A stretch of DNA of 32,631 nt from Rhizobiaceae bacterium (lineage in GTDB: Bacteria; Pseudomonadota; Alphaproteobacteria; Rhizobiales; Rhizobiaceae): assembly GCA_027483885.1 (NCBI GenBank), contig JAIXTO010000125.1, positions 1 through 32,631 on the forward strand. The letters run 5' to 3'. This document shows positions 8,675 to 15,847 of the stretch, piece by piece (position 1 is the stretch's first letter; every line of letters starts with the position of its first letter). The notes under the pieces were generated by a model. It did not search any database, was not told the origin of the DNA, and saw only the letters and a list, made by a program, of their open reading frames with translations. The translations under genes were made by a program, and so were the position numbers.

Positions 8675-10015
8675 ATGCGCTTGAAAAACATCGCCTACAT
8701 TCTGCTGATGGCAACCGCTCTTGCCGGGTGCAACGATGCCCTCGATACGGCAACGATCGACCTGTCCAAGGTGAAGAACAAGGTCGAACAGCCTCTGCCG
8801 GACCGTATTCTGACGGAAATGCAGAAAAAGGACATGCCGCGCAATTCGCCGATCATGATTCGCGTCTTCAAGGAAGAAGGCGTGATGGAGATCTGGAAGG
8901 CGAAGGCGGACAACCGCTTCGACAAGATTGCCGAATACCAGATCTGCGCCTGGTCGGGCAAACTCGGCCCCAAGGTGAAGGAAGGCGACCGCCAGGCACC
9001 GGAAGGTTTTTATAACCTGACGCCGGCGCACCTGAACCCGAATTCCAAATATTATCTCGCCATCAACACCGGGTTCCCGAACCGTTATGACGCCGCCAAC
9101 GGCCGCTCCGGTTCCAACCTGATGATCCACGGTGCCTGCTCGTCATCCGGCTGCTATTCGATGACGGACGAGCAGATCCTCGAGATCTATGCCTTTGCGC
9201 GTGACGCCTTCAAGGGCGGCCAGTCCACCGTTCAGTTGCAGGCGCTGCCGTTCCGCATGACGGCGGAAAACATGGCGCGCCACCGCAACAGCGAAAACAT
9301 TGCCTTCTGGACCATGCTGAAGGCCGGCTACGACAATTTCGAAGTGACCAAGCGCCCGCCCGAGGTGAATGTCTGCGAGAAGAAATACGTCTTCAACCAG
9401 CAGCTCTCCGGCACGCCGTCTCCCGTTTCTGCCTGCCCGCCGATGACGACGCCGCCGGCCCTTGCGGCCTCCCTTGCCACCTATGACAAGGACTACAAGC
9501 TCGCTTATACCAAGGCCATCGACAAGCTGGATGGCAAGGTTTGGTACGAGCCGACCGAGGCCGAGCGCAAGGCGATCGTTGCCGACAAGCGCAAGGGCCG
9601 CGATATCGCCTATGCGCCGACGGGTTCGTCGCTGCAGGCCGGCAAGCTGCTGAAGCAGGAAGAATTCGAAGCGCTGATGGCGCAGCGCCTCAACAAGGCG
9701 GCAAAGCCGGCGGGCACCATGCTTGCCTCGGCAAGCCCCACTCCGGCGGCATCCGGTGCTGCGGCAAAGCAGGATCGCCTGTCTGCCGGCGGCACGCAGA
9801 CGGCAGCCGTTCAGCCGGGCGGCCGCAGCAGCATGTCCGTGACAACTGCGATGAACGCCGGAAGCACTGGCGCGCCGCATACGACATTCATCGCCCCGAC
9901 AACGACCGGCGCCATTCCGGTGCCTGCCCCGAACCCGCTGGCCTACGCCTCCGTGCAGACGGTTCAGGATCCGGCAACCGACGAGAAGAAAAAGCCGTTC
10001 TGGAAATTGTGGTAG
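8675..10015 (+). CDS. YafK-like L,D-transpeptidase family lipoprotein
   Basis: A 446-residue predicted lipoprotein: a hydrophobic signal segment ends in the lipobox LAGC with Cys19 as the lipidation site. Residues about 50-170 form a YkuD/YafK-like domain with His152 in MIHG and the probable nucleophile Cys160 in SSSGCYSMTD, so it may act on peptidoglycan or its crosslinks to envelope proteins; several YafK-type members hydrolyse rather than form such links. A long tail (about 300-446) is rich in Ala, Pro, Thr and Ser and seems disordered. The ATG at 8675 is preferred because it places the signal well; a GTG at 8663 is an alternative and neither has a strong ribosome site. The TusA-like gene starts 8 bp after its stop. 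Confidence 0.85.
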   Translation: MRLKNIAYILLMATALAGCNDALDTATIDLSKVKNKVEQPLPDRILTEMQKKDMPRNSPIMIRVFKEEGVMEIWKAKADNRFDKIAEYQICAWSGKLGPKVKEGDRQAPEGFYNLTPAHLNPNSKYYLAINTGFPNRYDAANGRSGSNLMIHGACSSSGCYSMTDEQILEIYAFARDAFKGGQSTVQLQALPFRMTAENMARHRNSENIAFWTMLKAGYDNFEVTKRPPEVNVCEKKYVFNQQLSGTPSPVSACPPMTTPPALAASLATYDKDYKLAYTKAIDKLDGKVWYEPTEAERKAIVADKRKGRDIAYAPTGSSLQAGKLLKQEEFEALMAQRLNKAAKPAGTMLASASPTPAASGAAAKQDRLSAGGTQTAAVQPGGRSSMSVTTAMNAGSTGAPHTTFIAPTTTGAIPVPAPNPLAYASVQTVQDPATDEKKKPFWKLW

Positions 10016-10023
10016 GGCGCCCG

Positions 10024-10293
10024 ATGCCCGAACTGGTCTACGATCTCATCTACGATCTGAAGGGGCTTAAATGCCCCTTGCCTGTTTTAAAGACCCGGCG
10101 AAAGCTGAACCGGCTTCCCGTTGGATCTGTGCTCACCGTGGACACCACCGATCCGCTTGCCGGCATCGACATTCCCCATTTCTGCCGCGAGGATGGCCAC
10201 ACACTTCTCTCCCAGGAAAAGACCGTGGACGGCCACCGTTTTCGGATCCGCAAGGATATGGCCACGGCCATCAGCGAGCCCGCTGCCCTCTGA
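10024..10293 (+). CDS. TusA/SirA family sulfurtransferase-like protein
   Basis: An 89-residue protein with the family signature KCPLPVLKTRR near residues 16-26, where Cys17 in the CPxP motif would carry a persulfide. TusA relays sulfur for tRNA 2-thiolation in enterics; close relatives (YedF, SirA-like) have other or unknown roles, so the exact job is open. The start ATG at 10024 is 8 bp after the upstream lipoprotein gene, suggesting co-transcription. Its stop is only 16 bp from the end of the convergent GTPase gene, so the two transcripts may run into each other. Confidence 0.88.
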   Translation: MPELVYDLIYDLKGLKCPLPVLKTRRKLNRLPVGSVLTVDTTDPLAGIDIPHFCREDGHTLLSQEKTVDGHRFRIRKDMATAISEPAAL

Positions 10294-10309
10294 CGGCGCG
10301 CTAAAAATC

Positions 10310-11497
10310 TCAGAAGCGAAAACCCGGCACCGCCAGCGGATTGTCTTCGAGCGCTGCCCGGTCTGGCCGATCGATGCGCGGCTCGCCGGTAAAGGCGGCA
10401 AACAGGTCCGTCACGAACTCCTCATCCAGCCCTTGCGTGATCAGCACCATGCGCGTGCGACGCTCGCTGCCTTCGGGCCAGGCCTTCAGCCGCTCCGGCG
10501 GATGAAAAATGCTCTGCACGCCGTGCAGCACCAGCGGCCGGTCGGGATTGTCCGACAGCTGAACGATCGCCTTCATGCGCAGCAGTTTTTCGCCATGTGC
10601 CGAGCGCAAAAGATCGATGAACATGTCGAGCGCCATCGGATCGATCGGGCGGTCATGAAGGAGCGAGAAGGAGCGGATATCAGCGCCGTGGCGGTTCACA
10701 TCGTGATGGGCGGGATGGTGGTGATGCTCCTCATGATCATGGTCGCCATGGTGGTGATGGTGATCGTGATGATCGTGATCATGGTGGTGGTGATCGTCGT
10801 GATGATGGTGCGCATCCAGCGCCTGTTCCTCGCTCAGCCAGCGCCCGACATCGGCGATCTTGGTGTCGGGATCGTAGAGACCGTTGACCAGAAGTGCCGC
10901 CCCGCCAGCTTCCGTGCTGTCGCCATCCACCCGCCTTGCACGCGGATTGAGCGTGTGTAGGCGCTCCAGCAGGGCCGAGACCGCCTCTTTTCCGGCAAGC
11001 GTCTGTTTCGACAGGACGAGCCGGTCGGCCACCGCCACCTGCTTCAGGGCTTCCGGGTGGCGCGCCAGTGTCGAGAGGCCATGCACCGCATCCACCACCG
11101 TTATGACGCCGTCCAGCGTATAACTCTGCGCAATCACCGGATTGCCCATCACGGCCTGCATGACAGGGGCCGGATCGGCAAGGCCGGTGGTCTCGATCAC
11201 CACCCGGCGGATCGGCTTCAGCCGGCCGGTCTGGATCTGGTCGACGAGAGAGGCGAGCGTTTCCACCAGTTCACCACGCACCGTGCAGCAAAGGCAGCCA
11301 TTGGACAGTTCCAAGAGCGTATCGCCGGAGGTTTCGACGAGGAAATTGTCGATGCCGACCTCGCCGAATTCGTTGATGATGACGGCCGTATCATGGGCTG
11401 CGGGATCCTTAAGGATCCGGTTGAGCAGTGTCGATTTGCCCGCACCCAGAAATCCGGTCAGAATGGAAACCGGTATGCGTTCGCCTGGTGAAGGCAT
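10310..11497 (-). CDS. COG0523/CobW-family GTPase with His-rich metal-binding segment
   Basis: A 395-residue G3E GTPase. Walker A GFLGAGKS is at 15-22, the metal-binding CxCC motif CLCC at 68-71, and a CobW C-terminal domain follows at about 290-390. Between the domains a stretch at 230-265 holds 24 His in 36 residues, interspersed with Asp and Glu, typical of COG0523 zinc or nickel chaperones. It is not next to cobN, so a dedicated B12 role is unlikely. The usual G4 guanine-specificity motif appears as SKQT (about 163-166) rather than an NKxD or SKxD form, which is unusual. The ATG at 11495-11497 has GAGGAT upstream. I see no clear Zur box in the short upstream spacer. Confidence 0.88.
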   Translation of the reverse strand: MPSPGERIPVSILTGFLGAGKSTLLNRILKDPAAHDTAVIINEFGEVGIDNFLVETSGDTLLELSNGCLCCTVRGELVETLASLVDQIQTGRLKPIRRVVIETTGLADPAPVMQAVMGNPVIAQSYTLDGVITVVDAVHGLSTLARHPEALKQVAVADRLVLSKQTLAGKEAVSALLERLHTLNPRARRVDGDSTEAGGAALLVNGLYDPDTKIADVGRWLSEEQALDAHHHHDDHHHHDHDHHDHHHHHGDHDHEEHHHHPAHHDVNRHGADIRSFSLLHDRPIDPMALDMFIDLLRSAHGEKLLRMKAIVQLSDNPDRPLVLHGVQSIFHPPERLKAWPEGSERRTRMVLITQGLDEEFVTDLFAAFTGEPRIDRPDRAALEDNPLAVPGFRF

Positions 11498-11521
11498 CTC
11501 TTCATCCTCGTGATGTTAAAT

Positions 11522-11542
11522 GCCCGCTTGCAACAAGCAGGC
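11522..11542 (-). terminator. Hairpin between the D,D-carboxypeptidase and GTPase genes
   Basis: On the minus strand the arms are GCCTGCTTG and CAAGCGGGC around TTG, a 9-pair stem with one G-U pair, followed by ATTTAAC. It lies 15 bp after the carboxypeptidase stop and 25 bp before the GTPase start. It looks like a weak intrinsic terminator or attenuator because the T run is short. Confidence 0.45.
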
Positions 11543-11556
11543 TGAAGGCCCCAAGA

Positions 11557-12759
11557 TCAAAATGTCGGGCGCGGGATTGGCAGCGGCACGTTGAGGATCT
11601 GGCCAGCACCGGACTGACCGTTGCCAGCCTTTGCCGCAGTCTCGACGGGTGCTGCCGGATTGGTGATATCGGCCAGACTGAACGCCGGCGGACGCGTCAT
11701 TTCCCGGATATAGGGCGAATGAAGCACCATGCGGCCGGCATCATCGCGGCCTTCGCTGCGCACTTTTGCAGCCTTCGGGTTGCAGATCTCGGCGCTGATA
11801 TCCACCACCGCATCCTGGTCCGGCCCATAGGGCGCAAGGTTTGCAAGCGCAGTCCCGGGCTTATCGGCGCCGCTAAAACCGGCCTGCAAGAGATCGGCGG
11901 ATTCGTCAGAGCGTCCGGCAAGGCTGTCGGAGCCGAGCACCACCGAAATCAGCGTACGCCCACCACGCGTGGCAGAAGACACCTGGTTGAAACCGGAGGC
12001 GCAGATGAAACCGGTCTTCATGCCGTCTGCCCCTTCGAAACGGCCAATCAGCATGTTGTAATTGGGATAATCCTTGGCGCCGGTGGTAATGCCTTCCAGC
12101 GCAAAATAGCTGGCATATTCGGGAAACTGCCGGCGAAGCTGGACGGCAAGCACCGCCAGATCGCGTGCGGTGGTATATTGCCCCTTGCCGGGCAGTCCAT
12201 GCGGATTGATGAAATGCGAAGACGACATGCCAAGGCGTGCCGCCTCCGCATTCATCATCGCGACGAACTGGTCCGTGGAGCCTCCCACCGTTTCGGCAAC
12301 GCCGACGGCGACGTCATTGGCGGATTTGACCATCAGGATCTTCAGCGCACTGTCGAGCGACATGGTCGCCCCCGGCTTCAGATACATCTTGCTCGCCGGC
12401 TGATCGACGGCCTTGCGGCTCATCACCACCGGGCTCTCCAGGGTCAGCCGACCCTCCTTCAGCGCCTTGAAGGTCACATAGACGGTCATCAGCTTGGTCA
12501 GCGAGGCCGGATACCATTTTCGAAACGCTTCCTGATGGGCAAACACCTGGCCGCTGCGCACATCCACCACCAGTTTCGGATTGGCAGACGCCGGAGCCGA
12601 AAAAGCGCCGGTTGCAAGGGTTGCAGCCACAAGCATGGCAAGCGGCTTTGAGACGGCAGGGGATCGGTTCAGGCTGAAAAGCAAGGCGCGGCCTCGTGAT
12701 GATCGCGGGAAGCTGCGGCGGTTATATCGCCTCTGCGGCAAAGCAATGGCAAAGATCAT
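11557..12759 (-). CDS. D-alanyl-D-alanine carboxypeptidase (low-molecular-weight PBP, S11 family)
   Basis: Periplasmic enzyme that removes the terminal D-Ala from peptidoglycan pentapeptides. The 400-residue protein has a hydrophobic signal segment (about 37-57) with a likely cleavage after Ala-Ser-Ala near residue 59, then the three active-site motifs in order: SLTK at 86-89, SAN at 146-148 and KTG at 248-250. The C-terminal 120 residues are family-variable and end in a Pro-rich tail. The ATG at 12757-12759 gives an unusually long basic region before the signal; a start nearer the hydrophobic segment is possible. It is divergent from the M20 amidohydrolase across a 104-bp spacer. Confidence 0.92.
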   Translation of the reverse strand: MIFAIALPQRRYNRRSFPRSSRGRALLFSLNRSPAVSKPLAMLVAATLATGAFSAPASANPKLVVDVRSGQVFAHQEAFRKWYPASLTKLMTVYVTFKALKEGRLTLESPVVMSRKAVDQPASKMYLKPGATMSLDSALKILMVKSANDVAVGVAETVGGSTDQFVAMMNAEAARLGMSSSHFINPHGLPGKGQYTTARDLAVLAVQLRRQFPEYASYFALEGITTGAKDYPNYNMLIGRFEGADGMKTGFICASGFNQVSSATRGGRTLISVVLGSDSLAGRSDESADLLQAGFSGADKPGTALANLAPYGPDQDAVVDISAEICNPKAAKVRSEGRDDAGRMVLHSPYIREMTRPPAFSLADITNPAAPVETAAKAGNGQSGAGQILNVPLPIPRPTF

Positions 12760-12863
12760 TGATTCCGTCAATTCCGCAGCGCAATATCGCTGCCGGCGGG
12801 CGCTTCGCCCCAGCCATTCCGCCAGCCTATGCCTGATGACACCAGACGCGACAGGAATTCGAA

Positions 12864-14027
12864 ATGCCGATCTTGAACAGAGCCGCCGAAATGCAAGAGG
12901 AAGTCAGTGCCTGGCGGCGTCATATCCACGAAAACCCGGGCCTTCTCTACGATGTTGAGGAAACTGCCGCCTTCGTGGAGCAAAGGCTGAAGGAGTTCGG
13001 CGTTGACGAGATCGTGACCGGCCTCGGGCGCACCGGCGTTGTCGGCATCATTCGCGGTCGCGGCGAAAGCTCCCGCGTGATCGGCCTTCGCGCCGACATG
13101 GATGCGCTGCCGCTGTCGGAAATCACCGGCAAGCCCTGGGCCTCCAAACATGAAGGCAAGATGCACGCCTGCGGCCATGACGGGCACACTGCCATGCTGC
13201 TCGGGGCTGCCAAATATCTCTCCGAGACGCGCAACTTCAACGGCGCTGTGGCCGTGATCTTCCAGCCGGCCGAAGAAGGCGGGCGCGGTGCGCTCGCCAT
13301 GGTCGAGGATGGCATGATGGAGCGCTTCGGCATTACCGAAGTTTATGGCATGCACAATATGCCGGGCATGGCGCTTGGCACCTTTGCCATCCGCAAGGGT
13401 GGCATCATGGCCGCGCCCGACAAGTTTTCGATCACCATCAAGGGCCGTGGCGGCCATGCGGCCGAACCACATCGCACAGCCGATCCCATCGTCATCGGCG
13501 CGCAGATCGTCGGCGGTCTGCAAATGATTGCGGCGCGAAACGCCAATCCGCTGCGCTCGGTCGTCGTCTCCATCACGCAGTTTCATGCCGGCACCACGCA
13601 TAACATCATTCCGGAAGAAGCGGTTCTCACCGGCACCGTGCGCAGCCTGGACGAGGCCGTGCGGGACCTTGCCGAACACCGCATCCGCCAGATTGCCGAG
13701 GGCATTGCGCTTACCCATGATGCGGTGGCCGAAGTGGAGTACGAGCGCGCCTGCCCGGTCACGGTCAACCACCCCGAGGAAACCCTGCACGCCGCGCGCG
13801 CCGCCATCGACATCGTCGGTGCGCCGAACGTCAATACCGAGGTTGATCCCAGCATGGCGGGTGAGGATTTTGCCTTCATGCTGCAGGCCCGCCCCGGTGC
13901 CTATATCATGATCGGCAACGGTCCAACGGCGGCCCTGCACAATCCGGCTTATGACTTCAACGATGAGGCGCTCGGTTATGGCATTTCCTACTGGGTGAAG
14001 CTTGCCGAACAGCGCCTGACAGATTGA
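12864..14027 (+). CDS. M20 family metallo-amidohydrolase (hippurate hydrolase/ amidohydrolase type)
   Basis: A 387-residue M20D-type enzyme expected to hydrolyse an N-acyl amino acid or similar amide with two bound metal ions. Visible ligands and motifs are HACGHDGH at 101-108 (Cys103, His105), the catalytic/ligand pair Glu137-Glu138 in PAEEGG, His164 in GMHN, and HNPAYDFND near the C terminus. A dimerisation (lid) domain covers about 185-300. The start ATG follows AGGA at about 9 bases. The natural substrate cannot be told from sequence; hippurate, N-acetyl amino acids and indole-3-acetyl conjugates are all hydrolysed by relatives. A hairpin follows the stop. Confidence 0.92.
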   Translation: MPILNRAAEMQEEVSAWRRHIHENPGLLYDVEETAAFVEQRLKEFGVDEIVTGLGRTGVVGIIRGRGESSRVIGLRADMDALPLSEITGKPWASKHEGKMHACGHDGHTAMLLGAAKYLSETRNFNGAVAVIFQPAEEGGRGALAMVEDGMMERFGITEVYGMHNMPGMALGTFAIRKGGIMAAPDKFSITIKGRGGHAAEPHRTADPIVIGAQIVGGLQMIAARNANPLRSVVVSITQFHAGTTHNIIPEEAVLTGTVRSLDEAVRDLAEHRIRQIAEGIALTHDAVAEVEYERACPVTVNHPEETLHAARAAIDIVGAPNVNTEVDPSMAGEDFAFMLQARPGAYIMIGNGPTAALHNPAYDFNDEALGYGISYWVKLAEQRLTD

Positions 14028-14043
14028 GGCATCCCGCACAGAG

Positions 14044-14071
14044 GGCGGGTGATCGGCAAGATTGCCCCGCC
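14044..14071 (+). terminator. Candidate terminator after the M20 amidohydrolase gene
   Basis: Outer arms GGCGGG and CCGCC and inner arms GGCAA and TTGCC form a bulged stem starting 16 bp after the stop codon, followed only by TTCG. The stem is GC-rich, but without a clear T run it is a weak candidate. It precedes the left tRNA promoter-like sequence. Confidence 0.35.
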
Positions 14072-14078
14072 TTCGCAC

Positions 14079-14107
14079 TTGCCGACCGACAAAGGCTGGG
14101 TTATGAA
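14079..14107 (+). promoter_or_regulatory. Promoter-like sequence before the left tRNA-Arg fragment
   Basis: TTGCCG (14079-14084) and TATGAA (14102-14107) are separated by 17 bp and end 14 bp before the truncated tRNA copy. Under a site-specific insertion model this would be the original tRNA-Arg promoter, now separated from the functional gene. Confidence 0.4.
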
Positions 14108-14121
14108 ACCGCCAACCTAGT

Positions 14122-14148
14122 TGTCCACGTAGCTCAGCAGGATAGAGC
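14122..14148 (+). repeat. 27-bp direct repeat, left copy: truncated tRNA-Arg 5' end
   Basis: It is identical over 27 bp to 15470-15496, which is one flanking base plus the first 26 bases (acceptor 5' strand and D arm) of the intact tRNA-Arg(CCU) gene. After the D arm the sequence departs from tRNA, so this copy is a remnant. The pair bounds about 1.35 kb and looks like attL/attR of an insertion in the 5' part of the tRNA gene. A third, shorter match, GCTCAGCAGGAT, lies at 14235-14246. The 14,028-14,359 spacer otherwise holds only the hairpin and promoter-like sequence listed here. Confidence 0.8.
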
Positions 14149-14359
14149 GCCTTTAGGGGCAATTAGTTTACCTGATTTGGGTTGGCCCTTTAATTTCCGG
14201 CTTGACCGATGGTGGTAAGTTTACCGGTGCATTCGCTCAGCAGGATCTGACGGAGGCGCCTTAAGCCTCATCATGAAGCCTTGCCAGTTGGTCTTTCCAC
14301 TGAAACAACTGATTGTTCACTCGGACGTCCAATAGTCTTGCAATTGCATTGAGGCGAGA

Positions 14360-15337
14360 GTGGCTGTGAACGCACTATATTTCCCGTACCTTTCTTTGCC
14401 AGACCCGTCCTGGACCTATCCTAATCTGCTCTTTTTCGATCAGATTTCCGTCATCGCTCCGCGCGGTGAGCGCCACCGGCTGTTCGATGGACGTACACGA
14501 GCGCTGCAGGATTATGGACTGGTTGGCACCATCGATCCTGCGGCATATCCCGCAGACGAAGCAGCGGACGTTCAAGTCCTCGCCTATTTAGCGGGCGTCG
14601 CGCACACGAAACGTCGGGGTCGCGATTTCGGAAGAATCCACCTCGGTAAATTTGCTTATTCCGATCTCGCCGGGGAACTCATAAGGATCGGATTGCTCCG
14701 AATGCAGCGAACTGATGATGGCTATAATGAATGGCTTGAGGGTCCAGTGTGGGCGATCAATCACTTGATGACCGTCTTCGCATCTCGAATCCTCGCTGGA
14801 AATGAAGGCCTCCCATTGATAACCGACGAGATTTCCTCAAGCCGGCTGGTTCTGGGCAAGGATCCGAGAGGGCAGATAAGCGATCGCAGGGTTAAGGCGC
14901 TGGCTCGGCTTCTGCCTCTAGGCCCCGGAGCTGATATCGGAGATATCGCAAGATTTAAGAAAGATCACCAGGTAGAGCTGCAGCAGTTTCGCGAATTTAT
15001 TACGGATCTAACAATGCGGGACCTGCGCGCTGGGATGTTTGAAGCGAGACTCAACGACGCCGAGCGCCTCCGTGCCCATTTGATCGGTGAGCTTCGAGCC
15101 GTCCGTTCGGACATTCCCCCAATACAAATCGCCTTGTCGGTTGCAAGCGTCGCAGCTCCGCTTATCGAGAACGCTCCATATTCCGCGGCTGTGGGTGTCG
15201 TTGGACTTGGTTACTTAGTCCACAGTTGGGCCACACGTCAGCGCCGCGAGAGAGCCGTCATGGGTGACAAGCTTGTTTTCGCGGCCTTGGCAGATCGGCG
15301 ATTTACACCCAGGCACACTAGCGACATCTTAGGTTGA
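14360..15337 (+). CDS. Hypothetical protein in the tRNA-flanked insert (DUF6236-like?)
   Basis: A 325-residue protein I do not firmly recognise. The N terminus (NALYFPYLSLPDPSW, then LLFFDQISVIAP) resembles DUF6236-type proteins from memory, a family of unknown function; this is tentative. The middle is mixed and charged. A hydrophobic pair of segments at about 255-290 (ALSVASVAAPLI, then AVGVVGLGYLVH) suggests a membrane hairpin near the C terminus. Two GTG starts are possible, at 14360 and 14366; GAGG at 14351-14354 fits the second better by spacing. Sampled 60-bp lines are 48-50% G+C, lower than the flanking genes, and the gene is bounded by the tRNA direct repeats, so it is probably acquired cargo. 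It has no visible partner gene. Confidence 0.75.
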   Translation: MAVNALYFPYLSLPDPSWTYPNLLFFDQISVIAPRGERHRLFDGRTRALQDYGLVGTIDPAAYPADEAADVQVLAYLAGVAHTKRRGRDFGRIHLGKFAYSDLAGELIRIGLLRMQRTDDGYNEWLEGPVWAINHLMTVFASRILAGNEGLPLITDEISSSRLVLGKDPRGQISDRRVKALARLLPLGPGADIGDIARFKKDHQVELQQFREFITDLTMRDLRAGMFEARLNDAERLRAHLIGELRAVRSDIPPIQIALSVASVAAPLIENAPYSAAVGVVGLGYLVHSWATRQRRERAVMGDKLVFAALADRRFTPRHTSDILG

Positions 15338-15430
15338 GCATTGCCGCCCATCATCGTCACAACATCATGGCTCCTTTTGTTAAGTCGACGTGTTTGATGA
15401 CGGGCTAGTCCATTATTTTCGAAATCGCAG

Positions 15431-15458
15431 TTGCCCGGTGTTGCCGCCTACGCTATTG
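15431..15458 (+). promoter_or_regulatory. Candidate promoter of the split tRNA-Arg gene
   Basis: TTGCCC (15431-15436) and CTATTG (15453-15458) are separated by 16 bp and end 12 bp before the tRNA. The -10 resembles the rhizobial CTATAT type. It differs in sequence from the promoter-like element before the left fragment, so this one may have arrived with the insert. Confidence 0.4.
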
Positions 15459-15469
15459 GAATTCTGTTG

Positions 15470-15496
15470 TGTCCACGTAGCTCAGCAGGATAGAGC
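15470..15496 (+). repeat. 27-bp direct repeat, right copy, within the intact tRNA-Arg gene
   Basis: Perfect copy of 14122-14148. Here it continues into a full anticodon arm, so this is the functional side. The repeat covers the 5' acceptor strand and whole D arm, the region that would have to be restored by an element inserting in the 5' half of a tRNA gene. Confidence 0.85.
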
Positions 15497-15765
15497 ACAG
15501 GATTCCTCAATTGGGGGTTGCACTAGGAAACTTATGCAATCTATCCGCTCAAAGTCGGGGAACGCTTCGCTGGGCTTCCAGCATGCCAATCCCGAGCCAA
15601 GCCCCGGAGAAATCCGGGGAAGTGTGTAGAGACTGGACGGGCGGCACCTAACGGCATCTTGCCTACGGTGAAGGGACAGTCCAGACCACGAACGCGCAAG
15701 CGGCGGCGAAAGTCGAAGTGGTATGAATCCTGGGGTCGGAGGTTCGAATCCTCTCGTGGACACCA
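15471..15765 (+). tRNA. tRNA-Arg(CCU), interrupted by a group I intron, CCA encoded
   Basis: The 5' exon (15471-15507, 37 nt) and 3' exon (15726-15765, 40 nt) join into a complete cloverleaf. The acceptor pairs GTCCACG with CGTGGAC, the D stem pairs GCTC with GAGC, the anticodon stem pairs CAGGA with TCCTG, the anticodon loop is TTCCTAA with anticodon CCT, and the T arm reads GGAGG-TTCGAAT-CCTCT. CCA is encoded after discriminator A. The intron falls immediately 3' of the anticodon, between positions 36 and 37. It should read AGG codons. Splicing is required for function. A possible terminator follows 29 bp downstream. Confidence 0.95.
15508..15725 (+). ncRNA. Self-splicing group I intron (IC3-like) in tRNA-Arg(CCU)
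   Basis: A 218-nt intron without an open reading frame. P1 can form between the exon end ATTCCT and the internal guide GGGGGT (15513-15518) around loop CAATT, placing a U-G pair at the 5' splice site. The last intron base is the expected G (15725). Core elements are readable: a P2 stem with TTGCA and TGCAA arms, the CCCGAGCCAAGC joining/P4 region near 15591-15602, P6 with CCCCGG and CCGGGG arms around AGAAAT, the GTAGAGACTGGAC P7 5' side near 15625-15638, the ACAGTCC P7 3' side near 15676-15682, and a P9 domain closed by ACCAC and GTGGT containing GAAA tetraloop-like turns. The layout closely matches the tRNA introns of Azoarcus and Agrobacterium. It likely splices without proteins in vitro. 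Confidence 0.93.
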
Positions 15766-15794
15766 TTTCCTTCATTGTAGAATGATGCGTGAGC

Positions 15795-15814
15795 AAGCCC
15801 TGCAGACCGGGCTT
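15795..15814 (+). terminator. Candidate terminator of the tRNA-Arg gene
   Basis: Arms AAGCCC (15795-15800) and GGGCTT (15809-15814) surround an 8-base loop, and TGCTTTGC follows. The stem begins 29 bp after the encoded CCA. The T content after the stem is moderate. It could also serve the convergent ExoD-family gene in the opposite direction. Confidence 0.5.
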
Positions 15815-15847
15815 TGCTTTGCGGTCGCAGACGTCCTCTCCTGCCGC

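Noticed and set aside
14122..14200. Left tRNA-like sequence as a functional tRNA gene
   Set aside because: Only the acceptor 5' strand and D arm match; no anticodon arm, T arm or 3' acceptor strand follows.
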